Below the pieces are notes generated by a model. It had not been told where the DNA came from and ran no database searches. It was given only the letters and a program-made list of their open reading frames with translations. From contig JALIRH010000044.1 in NCBI GenBank assembly GCA_023055505.1, positions 4,774,001 to 4,838,000 of the forward strand: a stretch of DNA of 64,000 nt, given 5' to 3'. Position 1 is the first letter of the stretch, and every line of letters starts with the position of its first letter. The stretch is from Callipepla californica brunnescens. Its lineage: Eukaryota; Chordata; Aves; Galliformes; Odontophoridae. Both the position numbers and the translations under genes were made by a program. Shown one piece after another: positions 8,460 to 22,712 of the stretch.

Positions 8460-11400
8460 ATTCATAGATTCATAGATACATTAGGTTGGAAAGGACCTAC
8501 AAGATCATCTAGTCCAACCATCCTCACACCACCATCCCTACCAACCAAGCTACTAAATCAAATCCCTCAGCACCTCATCTAAACGCTTCTTGAACAGCGC
8601 TAGGGACGGTGCCTCAACCACCTCCCTAGGCAGGCCATTCCAGTGCCGGACCACTCTCTCATCAGAGAAAAAATTTTTCCTCAAGTCTAATCTAAATCTT
8701 CCCCGGCACAACTTGTGGCCATTCCCTCTCGTCCTGTCATTAGTTACCTGGGAGAAGAGGCTGACCCCCTCCTTACCACAGCCTCCCTTCAGGAAGTGGT
8801 AGAGTGCAATGAGGTCTCCTCTGAGCCTCCTTTTCCCCAAACTAAACAATCCCAGCTCCCTCAGCCGCTCCTCGTAAGACCTGTGCTCCAGACCCCTCAC
8901 CAGTTTTGTTGCCCTTCTCTGAACACGCTCCAGGGCCTCGACGTCTCTCTTGTAGTGAGGGGCCCAAAACTGAACACAGTACTCGAGGTGCGGCCGCACC
9001 AGAGCTGAGTACAGGGGGATGATCACCTCCCTGCTCCAGCTGGCCACACTATTCCTAATACAGGCCAGGATGCCATTGGCCTTCTTGGCCACCTGGGCAC
9101 ACTGCCGGCTCATACTGAGCCAGCCGAGCATCAACCAACACCCCCAGGTCCTTTTCCTCTATACACTCCTCAAGCCATTCTGCCCCAAGCCTATAGCATT
9201 GCATGGGGTTATTGTGGCCAAAGTGCAGGACCCGGCACTTGGCCTTATTGAACCTCATCCCATTGACCTCAGCCCAACTGTCTAGCCTATCCAGATCCCG
9301 CTGAAGGGCCTCCCTACCCTCAGGCAGGTCGACACATCCTCCCAACTTGGTGTCATCCGCAAACTTACTGAGGGTACACTCAATCCCCTCATCCAGGTCA
9401 TCAATAAAGATATTAAACAAGACGGGCCCCAATACTGACCCTTGGGGGACACCACTCGTGACAGGACGCCAGCTGGACTTGACTCCATTAACCACTACCC
9501 GCTGGGCACGGCCCTCTAGCCAGTTCTCAACCCAGAGAAGAGTGAACCTGTCCACACCATGGGCTGCCAGCTTCTGCAGGAGAATACTGTGGGAGACCGT
9601 GTCAAAGGCTTTGCTGAAGTCCAGGTAGACTACATCAACAGCCTTTCCCTCATCTACCAGTCTGGTCACCCAGTCATAGAAGGAGATGAGGTTGGACAAG
9701 CACGACCTGCCCTTTGTGAACCCGTGCTGGCTGGGTCTGATCCCCTGATTGCCATGCACGTGCCGTGTGATCTCCCTCAAGATCAATTGCTCCATAACTT
9801 TCCCTGATACCGAGGTCAGGCTGACAGGCCTGTAGTTCCCCGGATCTTCCTTACGGCCTTTCTTGTAGATGGGAGTCACATCGGCAAGCCTCCAATCTTG
9901 CGGGACCTCTCCAGATGACCAGGAATGCTGATAGATGGCAGAAAGCGGCTTGGCAATCACCTCTGCCAGCTCCCTCAGTACCCTTGGGTGGATCCCATCT
10001 GGCCCCATGGACTTGTGGCAGTTCAGATGGAGGAGCAGGTCTCTGACTGTCTCTGCTGGGATCACAGGGGGTGTATGATGCGCTTCGTCCCAGACTTCCA
10101 GGTCAGGGCGAGAAGTATCCTGAGGATAACTGGTCTGTCTATTAAAGACAGACGTGAAGAAGGCATTGAGAACCTCAGCCTTTTCCTTATCCTCTGTGGT
10201 TACATTCCCTGCCGCATCAAGTAAAGGAGGGAAATTCTCCTTAGTTCTTCTTTTACTGTTAATATATTTATAACAGGATTTTTTGTTCTCCTTTACTGCA
10301 GTAGCCAGTCTAAGTTCAAGCTGGGCTTTTGCATTTCTAACTTCCTGCCTGCAAATCTTGGCAAGTTCCCTGTAGTCTCCCCAAGTAGCCTGTCCCATCT
10401 TCCAGAGGGCATAGACTCTCTTTTTCTCCCGGAGTCTCAACAAAAGATCCCGGTTCATCCACACTGGCCTTTTTCCCCTCCGGCTTGACTTACGGTACTC
10501 AGGGACAGCCTGCACCTGTGCCTTTAAGATTTCCGTCTTGAGGAGGACCCAGGCTTCCTGGACCCCTTTACCCCTCAGGAGCGAGTCCCAAGGGACCCTT
10601 GCAACAAGCGTCCTGAACAGGTCAAAGTCTGCCCTCCGGAAGTCCAAGGTAGCAGTTTTGCTAGTCACCCTCTTGATGTCACCAAGAATAGCAAACTCTA
10701 CCATTTCATGGTCACTCTGGCCAAGACGATCCCCAACCTTCACATCTCCTACTAGTCCTTCACTGTTAGTGAAGAGCAGGTCTAGCAGGGCACCTCCCCT
10801 GGTAGGTTCTTGCACCAGCTGTGTCAGGAAGCAATCTTCCACACACTCCAGAAATCTCATGGACTGCTTCCTCTGCGCGGTATTATATTTCCAGCATATA
10901 TCAGGGAAGTTGAAGTCCCCCATGAGAACTAGTGCTGGCCATCGTGCAACATCTACTAGTTGCTTGTAGAACACCTCATCTATCTCTTCATCTTGGCTAG
11001 GCGGTCTATAACAGAGCCCCACCACAATGTCACTCCTACAGACCATCCCCCTGATCCTTACCCACAGACACTCCACTTGGTCGTTTCCAACCTCAAACTC
11101 TTCAACATCAAGACACTCTTTGATATAGAGAGCTATGCCACCACCCTTTTTTCCCCGCCTGTCCCTTCTGAAGAGCTTGTAGCCATCCATCCCAGGACTC
11201 CAGTCATGGGAGGGGTCCCACCATGTTTCTGTAATAGCAACAAGGTCACAGTTAGCCTGCCTTACAATGGTTTCAAGCTCTTCTTGTTTACTGCCCCTGC
11301 TGCGTGCGTTGGTGTATATGCACTTCAGCTGAGACATTTGCCTCACCCTTTGTTCCAGCACAGCCCCCCTGGGCTCTTCACTGGGGAGCCCTGTTACATC

Positions 11401-11546
11401 CCCTACCCCCATCACAGCTAGTTTAAAGCTCTCTCAATTAGTCCAGCTAGCTCCTGGGCTAGAATTCGTTTCCCCCTTTGGGACAGGTGTAATCCATCAG
11501 CGGATAACAGGCCAGGAACTGAGTAAACTGCCCCGTGGTCAAAAAA
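8460..11546 (-). mobile_element. CR1 LINE copy 3
   Basis: Full 3,087-bp copy with the same truncation point, 3' terminal repeat and flank joints as copy 2. Its ORF2 translation shows no difference from copy 2. Confidence 0.96.
8553..11412 (-). pseudogene. CR1 ORF2 (EN-RT), copy 3, frameshifted
   Basis: N-terminal frame from the ATG at 11412 to 9055 and C-terminal frame 9134-8553, split by the 4-bp duplication at 9118-9125. All EN and RT catalytic motifs are present. Protein sequence is identical to copy 2 in both frames. Confidence 0.92.
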
Positions 11547-12774
11547 CCCAGCCTAGAACATGCTGTGTAGCATTCTAACATGATCTAGCAGCAGCTGCTG
11601 GCTTTTGTCTTCCGCTCTGCACACTCCACTTCCAGTACCTGAAAGGTACTGGAAGTGGAGTGTACAGAGTGAAAACAAAAGTGGATGCCCCTGATCCCCT
11701 CATGGAGCATCACTGTGTCTTCTCTGTTTTAACTTAAATTACATGGACTTTTCTGTACCAACTGCTGATTTGATTCCATACTGCTGCAGTCACCATCCTT
11801 CTCAGTGGGATCATTAGGACATTACTATTTCCTGCTTCACTGAGATCTTCCATCTTCCTGCTACTTTCCCCCTCCTATTGGCAGCTTTCTTCAGCTTGCA
11901 TGAATCTATTACTTCTCGAAGCTGTGGTAAATAAATACCACGTTTTATCACCGCTTTGATACATCCTCCCCACAACCTAAAAACAGAAGGTGTTTTTTTC
12001 AGAACACAAACAAAGCAAGGGAGCAACAACAACAGAAGAGGGCCACTTGTTGTCTCCAACATTCAACATGAGCAATTACAAGCGTATCTTGAATTTAAAA
12101 GCAAACAAGTCTTCATAAAGACATTTCAGCACATTCAAAATAACACGCAACCTGCCTGACCTGCGACAAAAAACGGCTGCACATATTTCAACAGGAAGGT
12201 CAGCCTAACCGTTAGCCAACTCAATCAGAACATGCCATTTCCATCCCATTCCAAGTAGACTTGAACAGAAGTCATGATGACTTATTTATTGGAGCTAAGA
12301 CCACGGTGAAAACACCACAGGGCTACCCATCACAGGACTGTGTGATGGTTCAACACTCAAACGGATAGAAACTGGCTTGAAATAAAAAAATCACTCACAG
12401 TGCACTATGATCTTTGCTTAACGAGTTATTAAAACAACTCTGCAGGTGCACAGCTTCCAGGAGACTGAGCAAAAGCATCATACTCGATGTCAACAGTATT
12501 CATACTGCAGTATTAGAGACAGAAAAGGAGAAAGGAACAGAATCCTTACAGACTCAACCTAAAGCGCAAGCAGAGTTTTCTTCCTAGTTACACAAATTTA
12601 AATAAAGTACAAAAACTTGTCTTAGAAATGCTGCTGTCTGTGCGCACTTCCTCATGTCCGTCATCTCTCAGGCGCATGTACAGTCCAACAGCAAAACTAA
12701 TGAGCAAAGAGAGATACAGTGAAGAGCGAGGCTGCACAATCAGTTGTAGAAAAACTGCACTGCAATCAGATGCA
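11547..12774. repeat. Segment A, unit 3 (1,228 bp, 4-bp deletion)
   Basis: Carries the same 4-bp loss, acaccac and tctcagg states as unit 2, so units 2 and 3 look like direct duplicates. The hairpin is intact at 11603-11680. No gene is seen. Confidence 0.92.
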
Positions 12775-13426
12775 CCCAGCCTAGAACATGCTGTGTAGCA
12801 TTCTAACATGATCTAGCAGCAGCTGCTGGCTTTTGTCTTCCGCTCTGCACACTCCACTTCCAGTACCTGAAAGGTACTGGAAGTGGAGTGTACAGAGTGA
12901 AAACAAAAGTGGATGCCCCTGATCCCCTCATGGAGCATCACTGTGTCTTCTCTGTTTTAACTTAAATTACATGGACTTTTCTGTACCAACTGCTGATTTG
13001 ATTCCATACTGCTGCAGTCACCATCCTTCTCAGTGGGATCATTAGGACATTACTATTTCCTGCTTCACTGAGATCTTCCATCTTCCTGCTACTTTCCCCC
13101 TCCTACTGGCAGCTTTCTTCAGCTTGCATGAATCTATTACTTCTCGAAGCTGTGGTAAATAAATACCACGTTTTATCACCGCTTTGATACATCCTCCCCA
13201 CAACCTAAAAACAGAAGGTGTTAGTTTTTTTCAGAACACAAACAAAGCAAGGGAGCAACAACAACAGAAGAGGGCCACTTGTTGTCTCCAACATTCAACA
13301 TGAGCAATTGCAAGTGTATCTTGAATTTAAAAGCAAACAAGTCTTCAGCAAAACTGACGAGCAAAGAGAGATACAGTGAAGAGCAAGGCTGCACAATCAG
13401 TTGTAGAAAAACTGCACTGCAATCAG
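12775..13426. repeat. Segment B, unit 3 (652 bp)
   Basis: Full-length B with ctactggcag and an intact hairpin at 12831-12908. No gene is seen. Confidence 0.92.
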
Positions 13427-16400
13427 ATTCATAGATTCATAGATACATTAGGTTGGAAAGGACCTACAAGATCATCTAGTCCAACCATCCTCACACCACC
13501 ATCCCTACCAACCAAGCTACTAAATCAAATCCCTCAGCACCTCATCTAAACGCTTCTTGAACAGCGCTAGGGACGGTGCCTCAACCACCTCCCTAGGCAG
13601 GCCATTCCAGTGCCGGACCACTCTCTCTTCAGAGAAAAAATTTTTCCTCAAGTCTAATCTAAATCTTCCCCGGCACAACTTGTGGCCATTCCCTCTCGTC
13701 CTGTCATTAGTTACCTGGGAGAAGAGGCTGACCCCCTCCTTACCACAGCCTCCCTTCAGGAAGTGGTAGAGTGCAATGAGGTCTCCTCTGAGCCTCCTTT
13801 TCCCCAAACTAAACAATCCCAGCTCCCTCAGCCGCTCCTCGTAAGACCTGTGCTCCAGACCCCTCACCAGTTTTGTTGCCCTTCTCTGAACACGCTCCAG
13901 GGCCTCAACGTCTCTCTTGTAGTGAGGGGCCCAAAACTGAACACAGTACTCGAGGTGCGGCCGCACCAGAGCTGAGTACAGGGGGATGATCACCTCCCTG
14001 CTCCAGCTGGCCACACTATTCCTAATACAGGCCAGGATGCCATTGGCCTTCTTGGCCACCTGGGCACACTGCCGGCTCATACTGAGCCAGCCGAGCATCA
14101 ACCAACACCCCCAGGTCCTTTTCCTCTATACACTCCTCAAGCCATTCTGCCCCAAGCCTATAGCATTGCATGGGGTTATTGTGGCCAAAGTGCAGGACCC
14201 GGCACTTGGCCTTATTGAACCTCATCCCACTGACCTCAGCCCAACTGTCTAGCCTATCCAGATCCCGCTGAAGGGCCTCCCTACCCTCAGGCAGGTCGAC
14301 ACATCCTCCCAACTTGGTGTCATCCGCAAACTTACTGAGGGTACACTCAATCCCCTCATCCAGGTCATCAATAAAGATATTAAACAAGACGGGCCCCAAT
14401 ACTGACCCTTGGGGGACACCACTCGTGACAGGACGCCAGCTGGACTTGACTCCATTAACCACTACCCGCTGGGCACGGCCCTCTAGCCAGTTCTCAACCC
14501 AGAGAAGAGTGAACCTGTCCACACCATGGGCTGCCAGCTTCTGCAGGAGAATACTGTGGGAGACCGTGTCAAAGGCTTTGCTGAAGTCCAGGTAGACTAC
14601 ATCAACAGCCTTTCCCTCATCTACCAGTCTGGTCACCCAGTCATAGAAGGAGATGAGGTTGGACAAGCACGACCTGCCCTTTGTGAACCCGTGCTGGCTG
14701 GGTCTGATCCCCTGATTGCCATGCACGTGCCGTGTGATCTCCCTCAAGATCAATTGCTCCATAACTTTCCCTGATACCGAGGTCAGGCTGACAGGCCTGT
14801 AGTTCCCCGGATCTTCCTTACGGCCTTTCTTGTAGATGGGAGTCACATCGGCAAGCCTCCAATCTTGCGGGACCTCTCCAGATGACCAGGAATGCTGATA
14901 GATGGCAGAAAGCGGCTTGGCAATCACCTCTGCCAGCTCCCTCAGCACCCTTGGGTGGATCCCATCTGGCCCCATGGACTTGTGGCAGTTCAGATGGAGG
15001 AGCAGGTCTCTGACTGTCTCTGCTGGGATCACAGGGGGTGTATGATGCGCTTCGTCCCAGACTTCCAGGTCAGGGCGAGAAGTATCCTGAGGATAACTGG
15101 TCTGTCTATTAAAGACAGACGTGAAGAAGGCATTGAGAACCTCAGCCTTTTCCTTATCCTCTGTGGTTACATTCCCTGCCGCATCAAGTAAAGGAGGGAA
15201 ATTCTCCTTAGTTCTTCTTTTACTGTTAATATATTTATAACAGGATTTTTTGTTCTCCTTTACTGCAGTAGCCAGTCTAAGTTCAAGCTGGGCTTTTGCA
15301 TTTCTAACTTCCTGCCTGCAAATCTTGGCAAGTTCCCTGTAGTCTCCCCAAGTAGCCTGTCCCATCTTCCAGAGGGCATAGACTCTCTTTTTCTCCCGGA
15401 GTCTCAACAAAAGATCCCGGTTCATCCACACTGGCCTTTTTCCCCTCCGGCTTGACTTACGGTACTCAGGGACAGCCTGCACCTGTGCCTTTAAGATTTC
15501 CGTCTTGAGGAGGACCCAGGCTTCCTGGACCCCTTTACCCCTCAGGAGCGAGTCCCAAGGGACCCTTGCAACAAGCGTCCTGAACAGGTCAAAGTCTGCC
15601 CTCCGGAAGTCCAAGGTAGCAGTTTTGCTAGTCACCCTCTTGATGTCACCAAGAATAGCAAACTCTACCATTTCATGGTCACTCTGGCCAAGACGATCCC
15701 CAACCTTCACATCTCCTACTAGTCCTTCACTGTTAGTGAAGAGCAGGTCTAGCAGGGCACCTCCCCTGGTAGGTTCTTGCACCAGCTGTGTCAGGAAGCA
15801 ATCTTCCACACACTCCAGAAATCTCATGGACTGCTTCCTCTGCGCGGTATTATATTTCCAGCATATATCAGGGAAGTTGAAGTCCCCCATGAGAACTAGT
15901 GCTGGCCATCGTGCAACATCTACTAGTTGCTTGTAGAACACCTCATCTATCTCTTCATCTTGGCTAGGCGGTCTATAACAGAGCCCCACCACAATGTCAC
16001 TCCTACAGACCATCCCCCTGATCCTTACCCACAGACACTCCACTTGGTCGTTTCCAACCTCAAACTCTTCAACATCAAGACACTCTTTGATATAGAGAGC
16101 TATGCCACCACCCTTTTTTCCCCGCCTGTCCCTTCTGAAGAGCTTGTAGCCATCCATCCCAGGACTCCAGTCATGGGAGGGGTCCCACCATGTTTCTGTA
16201 ATAGCAACAAGGTCACAGTTAGCCTGCCTTACAATGGTTTCAAGCTCTTCTTGTTTACTGCCCCTGCTGCGTGCGTTGGTGTATATGCACTTCAGCTGAG
16301 ACATTTGCCTCACCCTTTGTTCCAGCACAGCCCCCCTGGGCTCTTCACTGGGGAGCCCTGTTACATCCCCTACCCCCATCACAGCTAGTTTAAAGCTCTC

Positions 16401-16513
16401 TCAATTAGTCCAGCTAGCTCCTGGGCTAGAATTCGTTTCCCCCTTTGGGACAGGTGTAATCCATCAGCGGATAACAGGCCAGGAACTGAGTAAACTGCCC
16501 CGTGGTCAAAAAA
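13427..16513 (-). mobile_element. CR1 LINE copy 4
   Basis: Full 3,087-bp copy. It shares the ORF2 change N717S with copy 5 only. It also has agcaccc near 14944, a state shared with copies 5-9 and 12-14, where copies 1-3 and 11 have agtaccc. Confidence 0.96.
13520..16379 (-). pseudogene. CR1 ORF2 (EN-RT), copy 4, frameshifted
   Basis: Frames 16379-14022 and 14101-13520, broken by the shared duplication at 14085-14092. Differences from copy 2: N717S in the region after FADD, and Asp to Glu in the C-terminal FFSDERVV motif. EN His235 and the RT aspartates are intact. Confidence 0.92.
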
Positions 16514-17741
16514 CCCAGCCTAGAACATGCTGTGTAGCATTCTAACATGATCTAGCAGCAGCTGCTGGCTTTTGTCTTCCGCTCTGCACACTCCACTTCC
16601 AGTACCTGAAAGGTACTGGAAGTGGAGTGTACAGAGTGAAAACAAAAGTGGATGCCCCTGATCCCCTCATGGAGCATCACTGTGTCTTCTCTGTTTTAAC
16701 TTAAATTACATGGACTTTTCTGTACCAACTGCTGATTTGATTCCATACTGCTGCAGTCACCATCCTTCTCAGTGGGATCATTAGGACATTACTATTTCCT
16801 GCTTCACTGAGATCTTCCATCTTCCTGCTACTTTCCCCCTCCTATTGGCAGCTTTCTTCAGCTTGCATGAATCTATTACTTCTCGAAGCTGTGGTAAATA
16901 AATACCGCGTTTTATCACCGCTTTGATACATCCTCCCCACAACCTAAAAACAGAAGGTGTTTTTTTCAGAACACAAACAAAGCAAGGGAGCAACAACAAC
17001 AGAAGAGGGCCACTTGTTGTCTCCAACATTCAACATGAGCAATTACAAGCGTATCTTGAATTTAAAAGCAAACAAGTCTTCATAAAGACATTTCAGCACA
17101 TTCAAAATAACACGCAACCTGCCTGACCTGCGACAAAAAACGGCTGCACATATTTCAACAGGAAGGTCAGCCTAACCGTTAGCCAACTCAATCAGAACAT
17201 GCCATTTCCATCCCATTCCAAGTAGACTTGAACAGAAGTCATGATGACTTATTTATTGGAGCTAAGACCACGGTGAAAACCCCACAGGGCTACCCATCAC
17301 AGGACTGTGTGATGGTTCAACACTCAAACGGATAGAAACTGGCTTGAAATAAAAAAATCACTCACAGTGCACTATGATCTTTGCTTAACGAGTTATTAAA
17401 ACAACTCTGCAGGTGCACAGCTTCCAGGAGACTGAGCAAAAGCATCATACTCGATGTCAACAGTATTCATACTGCAGTATTAGAGACAGAAAAGGAGAAA
17501 GGAACAGAATCCTTACAGACTCAACCTAAAGCGCAAGCAGAGTTTTCTTCCTAGTTACACAAATTTAAATAAAGTACAAAAACTTGTCTTAGAAATGCTG
17601 CTGTCTGTGCGCACTTCCTCATGTCCGTCATCTCACAAGCGCATGTACAGTCCAACAGCAAAACTAATGAGCAAAGAGAGATACAGTGAAGAGCGAGGCT
17701 GCACAATCAGTTGTAGAAAAACTGCACTGCAATCAGATGCA
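16514..17741. repeat. Segment A, unit 4 (1,228 bp, 4-bp deletion)
   Basis: Has the 4-bp loss of units 2 and 3 but otherwise different markers: accgcg (shared with units 1 and 5), ccccac and ctcacaag. It is therefore a mosaic of the two groups. The hairpin is intact at 16570-16647. Confidence 0.92.
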
Positions 17742-18393
17742 CCCAGCCTAGAACATGCTGTGTAGCATTCTAACATGATCTAGCAGCAGCTGCTGGCTTT
17801 TGTCTTCCGCTCTGCACACTCCACTTCCAGTACCTGAAAGGTACTGGAAGTGGAGTGTACAGAGTGAAAACAAAAGTGGATGCCCCTGATCCCCTCATGG
17901 AGCATCACTGTGTCTTCTCTGTTTTAACTTAAATTACATGGACTTTTCTGTACCAACTGCTGATTTGATTCCATACTGCTGCAGTCACCATCCTTCTCAG
18001 TGGGATCATTAGGACATTACTATTTCCTGCTTCACTGAGATCTTCCATCTTCCTGCTACTTTCCCCCTCCTACTGGCAGCTTTCTTCAGCTTGCATGAAT
18101 CTATTACTTCTCGAAGCTGTGGTAAATAAATACCACGTTTTATCACCGCTTTGATACATCCTCCCCACAACCTAAAAACAGAAGGTGTTAGTTTTTTTCA
18201 GAACACAAACAAAGCAAGGGAGCAACAACAACAGAAGAGGGCCACTTGTTGTCTCCAACATTCAACATGAGCAATTGCAAGTGTATCTTGAATTTAAAAG
18301 CAAACAAGTCTTCAGCAAAACTGACGAGCAAAGAGAGATACAGTGAAGAGCAAGGCTGCACAATCAGTTGTAGAAAAACTGCACTGCAATCAG
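17742..18393. repeat. Segment B, unit 4 (652 bp)
   Basis: Full-length B with ctactggcag and an intact hairpin at 17798-17875. No gene is seen. Confidence 0.92.
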
Positions 18394-21300
18394 ATTCATA
18401 GATTCATAGATACATTAGGTTGGAAAGGACCTACAAGATCATCTAGTCCAACCATCCTCACACCACCATCCCTACCAACCAAGCTACTAAATCAAATCCC
18501 TCAGCACCTCATCTAAACGCTTCTTGAACAGCGCTAGGGACGGTGCCTCAACCACCTCCCTAGGCAGGCCATTCCAGTGCCGGACCACTCTCTCATCAGA
18601 GAAAAAATTTTTCCTCAAGTCTAATCTAAATCTTCCCCGGCACAACTTGTGGCCATTCCCTCTCGTCCTGTCATTAGTTACCTGGGAGAAGAGGCTGACC
18701 CCCTCCTTACCACAGCCTCCCTTCAGGAAGTGGTAGAGTGCAATGAGGTCTCCTCTGAGCCTCCTTTTCCCCAAACTAAACAATCCCAGCTCCCTCAGCC
18801 GCTCCTCGTAAGACCTGTGCTCCAGACCCCTCACCAGTTTTGTTGCCCTTCTCTGAACACGCTCCAGGGCCTCGACGTCTCTCTTGTAGTGAGGGGCCCA
18901 AAACTGAACACAGTACTCGAGGTGCGGCCGCACCAGAGCTGAGTACAGGGGGATGATCACCTCCCTGCTCCAGCTGGCCACACTATTCCTAATACAGGCC
19001 AGGATGCCATTGGCCTTCTTGGCCACCTGGGCACACTGCCGGCTCATACTGAGCCAGCCGAGCATCAACCAACACCCCCAGGTCCTTTTCCTCTATACAC
19101 TCCTCAAGCCATTCTGCCCCAAGCCTATAGCATTGCATGGGGTTATTGTGGCCAAAGTGCAGGACCCGGCACTTGGCCTTATTGAACCTCATCCCACTGA
19201 CCTCAGCCCAACTGTCTAGCCTATCCAGATCCCGCTGAAGGGCCTCCCTACCCTCAGGCAGGTCGACACATCCTCCCAACTTGGTGTCATCCGCAAACTT
19301 ACTGAGGGTACACTCAATCCCCTCATCCAGGTCATCAATAAAGATATTAAACAAGACGGGCCCCAATACTGACCCTTGGGGGACACCACTCGTGACAGGA
19401 CGCCAGCTGGACTTGACTCCATTAACCACTACCCGCTGGGCACGGCCCTCTAGCCAGTTCTCAACCCAGAGAAGAGTGAACCTGTCCACACCATGGGCTG
19501 CCAGCTTCTGCAGGAGAATACTGTGGGAGACCGTGTCAAAGGCTTTGCTGAAGTCCAGGTAGACTACATCAACAGCCTTTCCCTCATCTACCAGTCTGGT
19601 CACCCAGTCATAGAAGGAGATGAGGTTGGACAAGCACGACCTGCCCTTTGTGAACCCGTGCTGGCTGGGTCTGATCCCCTGATTGCCATGCACGTGCCGT
19701 GTGATCTCCCTCAAGATCAATTGCTCCATAACTTTCCCTGATACCGAGGTCAGGCTGACAGGCCTGTAGTTCCCCGGATCTTCCTTACGGCCTTTCTTGT
19801 AGATGGGAGTCACATCGGCAAGCCTCCAATCTTGCGGGACCTCTCCAGATGACCAGGAATGCTGATAGATGGCAGAAAGCGGCTTGGCAATCACCTCTGC
19901 CAGCTCCCTCAGCACCCTTGGGTGGATCCCATCTGGCCCCATGGACTTGTGGCAGTTCAGATGGAGGAGCAGGTCTCTGACTGTCTCTGCTGGGATCACA
20001 GGGGGTGTATGATGCGCTTCGTCCCAGACTTCCAGGTCAGGGCGAGAAGTATCCTGAGGATAACTGGTCTGTCTATTAAAGACAGACGTGAAGAAGGCAT
20101 TGAGAACCTCAGCCTTTTCCTTATCCTCTGTGGTTACATTCCCTGCCGCATCAAGTAAAGGAGGGAAATTCTCCTTAGTTCTTCTTTTACTGTTAATATA
20201 TTTATAACAGGATTTTTTGTTCTCCTTTACTGCAGTAGCCAGTCTAAGTTCAAGCTGGGCTTTTGCATTTCTAACTTCCTGCCTGCAAATCTTGGCAAGT
20301 TCCCTGTAGTCTCCCCAAGTAGCCTGTCCCATCTTCCAGAGGGCATAGACTCTCTTTTTCTCCCGGAGTCTCAACAAAAGATCCCGGTTCATCCACACTG
20401 GCCTTTTTCCCCTCCGGCTTGACTTACGGTACTCAGGGACAGCCTGCACCTGTGCCTTTAAGATTTCCGTCTTGAGGAGGACCCAGGCTTCCTGGACCCC
20501 TTTACCCCTCAGGAGCGAGTCCCAAGGGACCCTTGCAACAAGCGTCCTGAACAGGTCAAAGTCTGCCCTCCGGAAGTCCAAGGTAGCAGTTTTGCTAGTC
20601 ACCCTCTTGATGTCACCAAGAATAGCAAACTCTACCATTTCATGGTCACTCTGGCCAAGACGATCCCCAACCTTCACATCTCCTACTAGTCCTTCACTGT
20701 TAGTGAAGAGCAGGTCTAGCAGGGCACCTCCCCTGGTAGGTTCTTGCACCAGCTGTGTCAGGAAGCAATCTTCCACACACTCCAGAAATCTCATGGACTG
20801 CTTCCTCTGCGCGGTATTATATTTCCAGCATATATCAGGGAAGTTGAAGTCCCCCATGAGAACTAGTGCTGGCCATCGTGCAACATCTACTAGTTGCTTG
20901 TAGAACACCTCATCTATCTCTTCATCTTGGCTAGGCGGTCTATAACAGAGCCCCACCACAATGTCACTCCTACAGACCATCCCCCTGATCCTTACCCACA
21001 GACACTCCACTTGGTCGTTTCCAACCTCAAACTCTTCAACATCAAGACACTCTTTGATATAGAGAGCTATGCCACCACCCTTTTTTCCCCGCCTGTCCCT
21101 TCTGAAGAGCTTGTAGCCATCCATCCCAGGACTCCAGTCATGGGAGGGGTCCCACCATGTTTCTGTAATAGCAACAAGGTCACAGTTAGCCTGCCTTACA
21201 ATGGTTTCAAGCTCTTCTTGTTTACTGCCCCTGCTGCGTGCGTTGGTGTATATGCACTTCAGCTGAGACATTTGCCTCACCCTTTGTTCCAGCACAGCCC

Positions 21301-21480
21301 CCCTGGGCTCTTCACTGGGGAGCCCTGTTACATCCCCTACCCCCATCACAGCTAGTTTAAAGCTCTCTCAATTAGTCCAGCTAGCTCCTGGGCTAGAATT
21401 CGTTTCCCCCTTTGGGACAGGTGTAATCCATCAGCGGATAACAGGCCAGGAACTGAGTAAACTGCCCCGTGGTCAAAAAA
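18394..21480 (-). mobile_element. CR1 LINE copy 5
   Basis: Full 3,087-bp copy, sharing the N717S variant with its left neighbour, copy 4. Confidence 0.96.
18487..21346 (-). pseudogene. CR1 ORF2 (EN-RT), copy 5, frameshifted
   Basis: Frames 21346-18989 and 19068-18487 with the shared duplication at 19052-19059. The only difference from copy 2 is N717S. Catalytic residues are intact. Confidence 0.92.
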
Positions 21481-22712
21481 CCCAGCCTAGAACATGCTGT
21501 GTAGCATTCTAACATGATCTAGCAGCAGCTGCTGGCTTTTGTCTTCCGCTCTGCACACTCCACTTCCAGTACCTGAAAGGTACTGGAAGTGGAGTGTACA
21601 GAGTGAAAACAAAAGTGGATGCCCCTGATCCCCTCATGGAGCATCACTGTGTCTTCTCTGTTTTAACTTAAATTACATGGACTTTTCTGTACCAACTGCT
21701 GATTTGATTCCATACTGCTGCAGTCACCATCCTTCTCAGTGGGATCATTAGGACATTACTATTTCCTGCTTCACTGAGATCTTCCATCTTCCTGCTACTT
21801 TCCCCCTCCTATTGGCAGCTTTCTTCAGCTTGCATGAATCTATTACTTCTCGAAGCTGTGGTAAATAAATACCGCGTTTTATCACCGCTTTGATACATCC
21901 TCCCCACAACCTAAAAACAGAAGGTGTTAGTTTTTTTCAGAACACAAACAAAGCAAGGGAGCAACAACAACAGAAGAGGGCCACTTGTTGTCTCCAACAT
22001 TCAACATGAGCAATTACAAGCGTATCTTGAATTTAAAAGCAAACAAGTCTTCATAAAGACATTTCAGCACATTCAAAATAACACGCAACCTGCCTGACCT
22101 GCGACAAAAAACGGCTGCACATATTTCAACAGGAAGGTCAGCCTAACCGTTAGCCAACTCAATCAGAACATGCCATTTCCATCCCATTCCAAGTAGACTT
22201 GAACAGAAGTCATGATGACTTATTTATTGGAGCTAAGACCACGGTGAAAACACCACAGGGCTACCCATCACAGGACTGTGTGATGGTTCAACACTCAAAC
22301 GGATAGAAACTGGCTTGAAATAAAAAAATCACTCACAGTGCACTATGATCTTTGCTTAACGAGTTATTAAAACAACTCTGCAGGTGCACAGCTTCCAGGA
22401 GACTGAGCAAAAGCATCATACTCGATGTCAACAGTATTCATACTGCAGTATTAGAGACAGAAAAGGAGAAAGGAACAGAATCCTTACAGACTCAACCTAA
22501 AGCGCAAGCAGAGTTTTCTTCCTAGTTACACAAATTTAAATAAAGTACAAAAACTTGTCTTAGAAATGCTGCTGTCTGTGCGCACTTCCTCATGTCCGTC
22601 ATCTCACAGGCGCATGTACAGTCCAACAGCAAAACTAATGAGCAAAGAGAGATACAGTGAAGAGCGAGGCTGCACAATCAGTTGTAGAAAAACTGCACTG
22701 CAATCAGATGCA
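21481..22712. repeat. Segment A, unit 5 (1,232 bp)
   Basis: Lacks the 4-bp deletion. It has accgcg, acaccac and ctcacagg states. The hairpin is intact at 21537-21614. No gene is seen. Confidence 0.92.
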
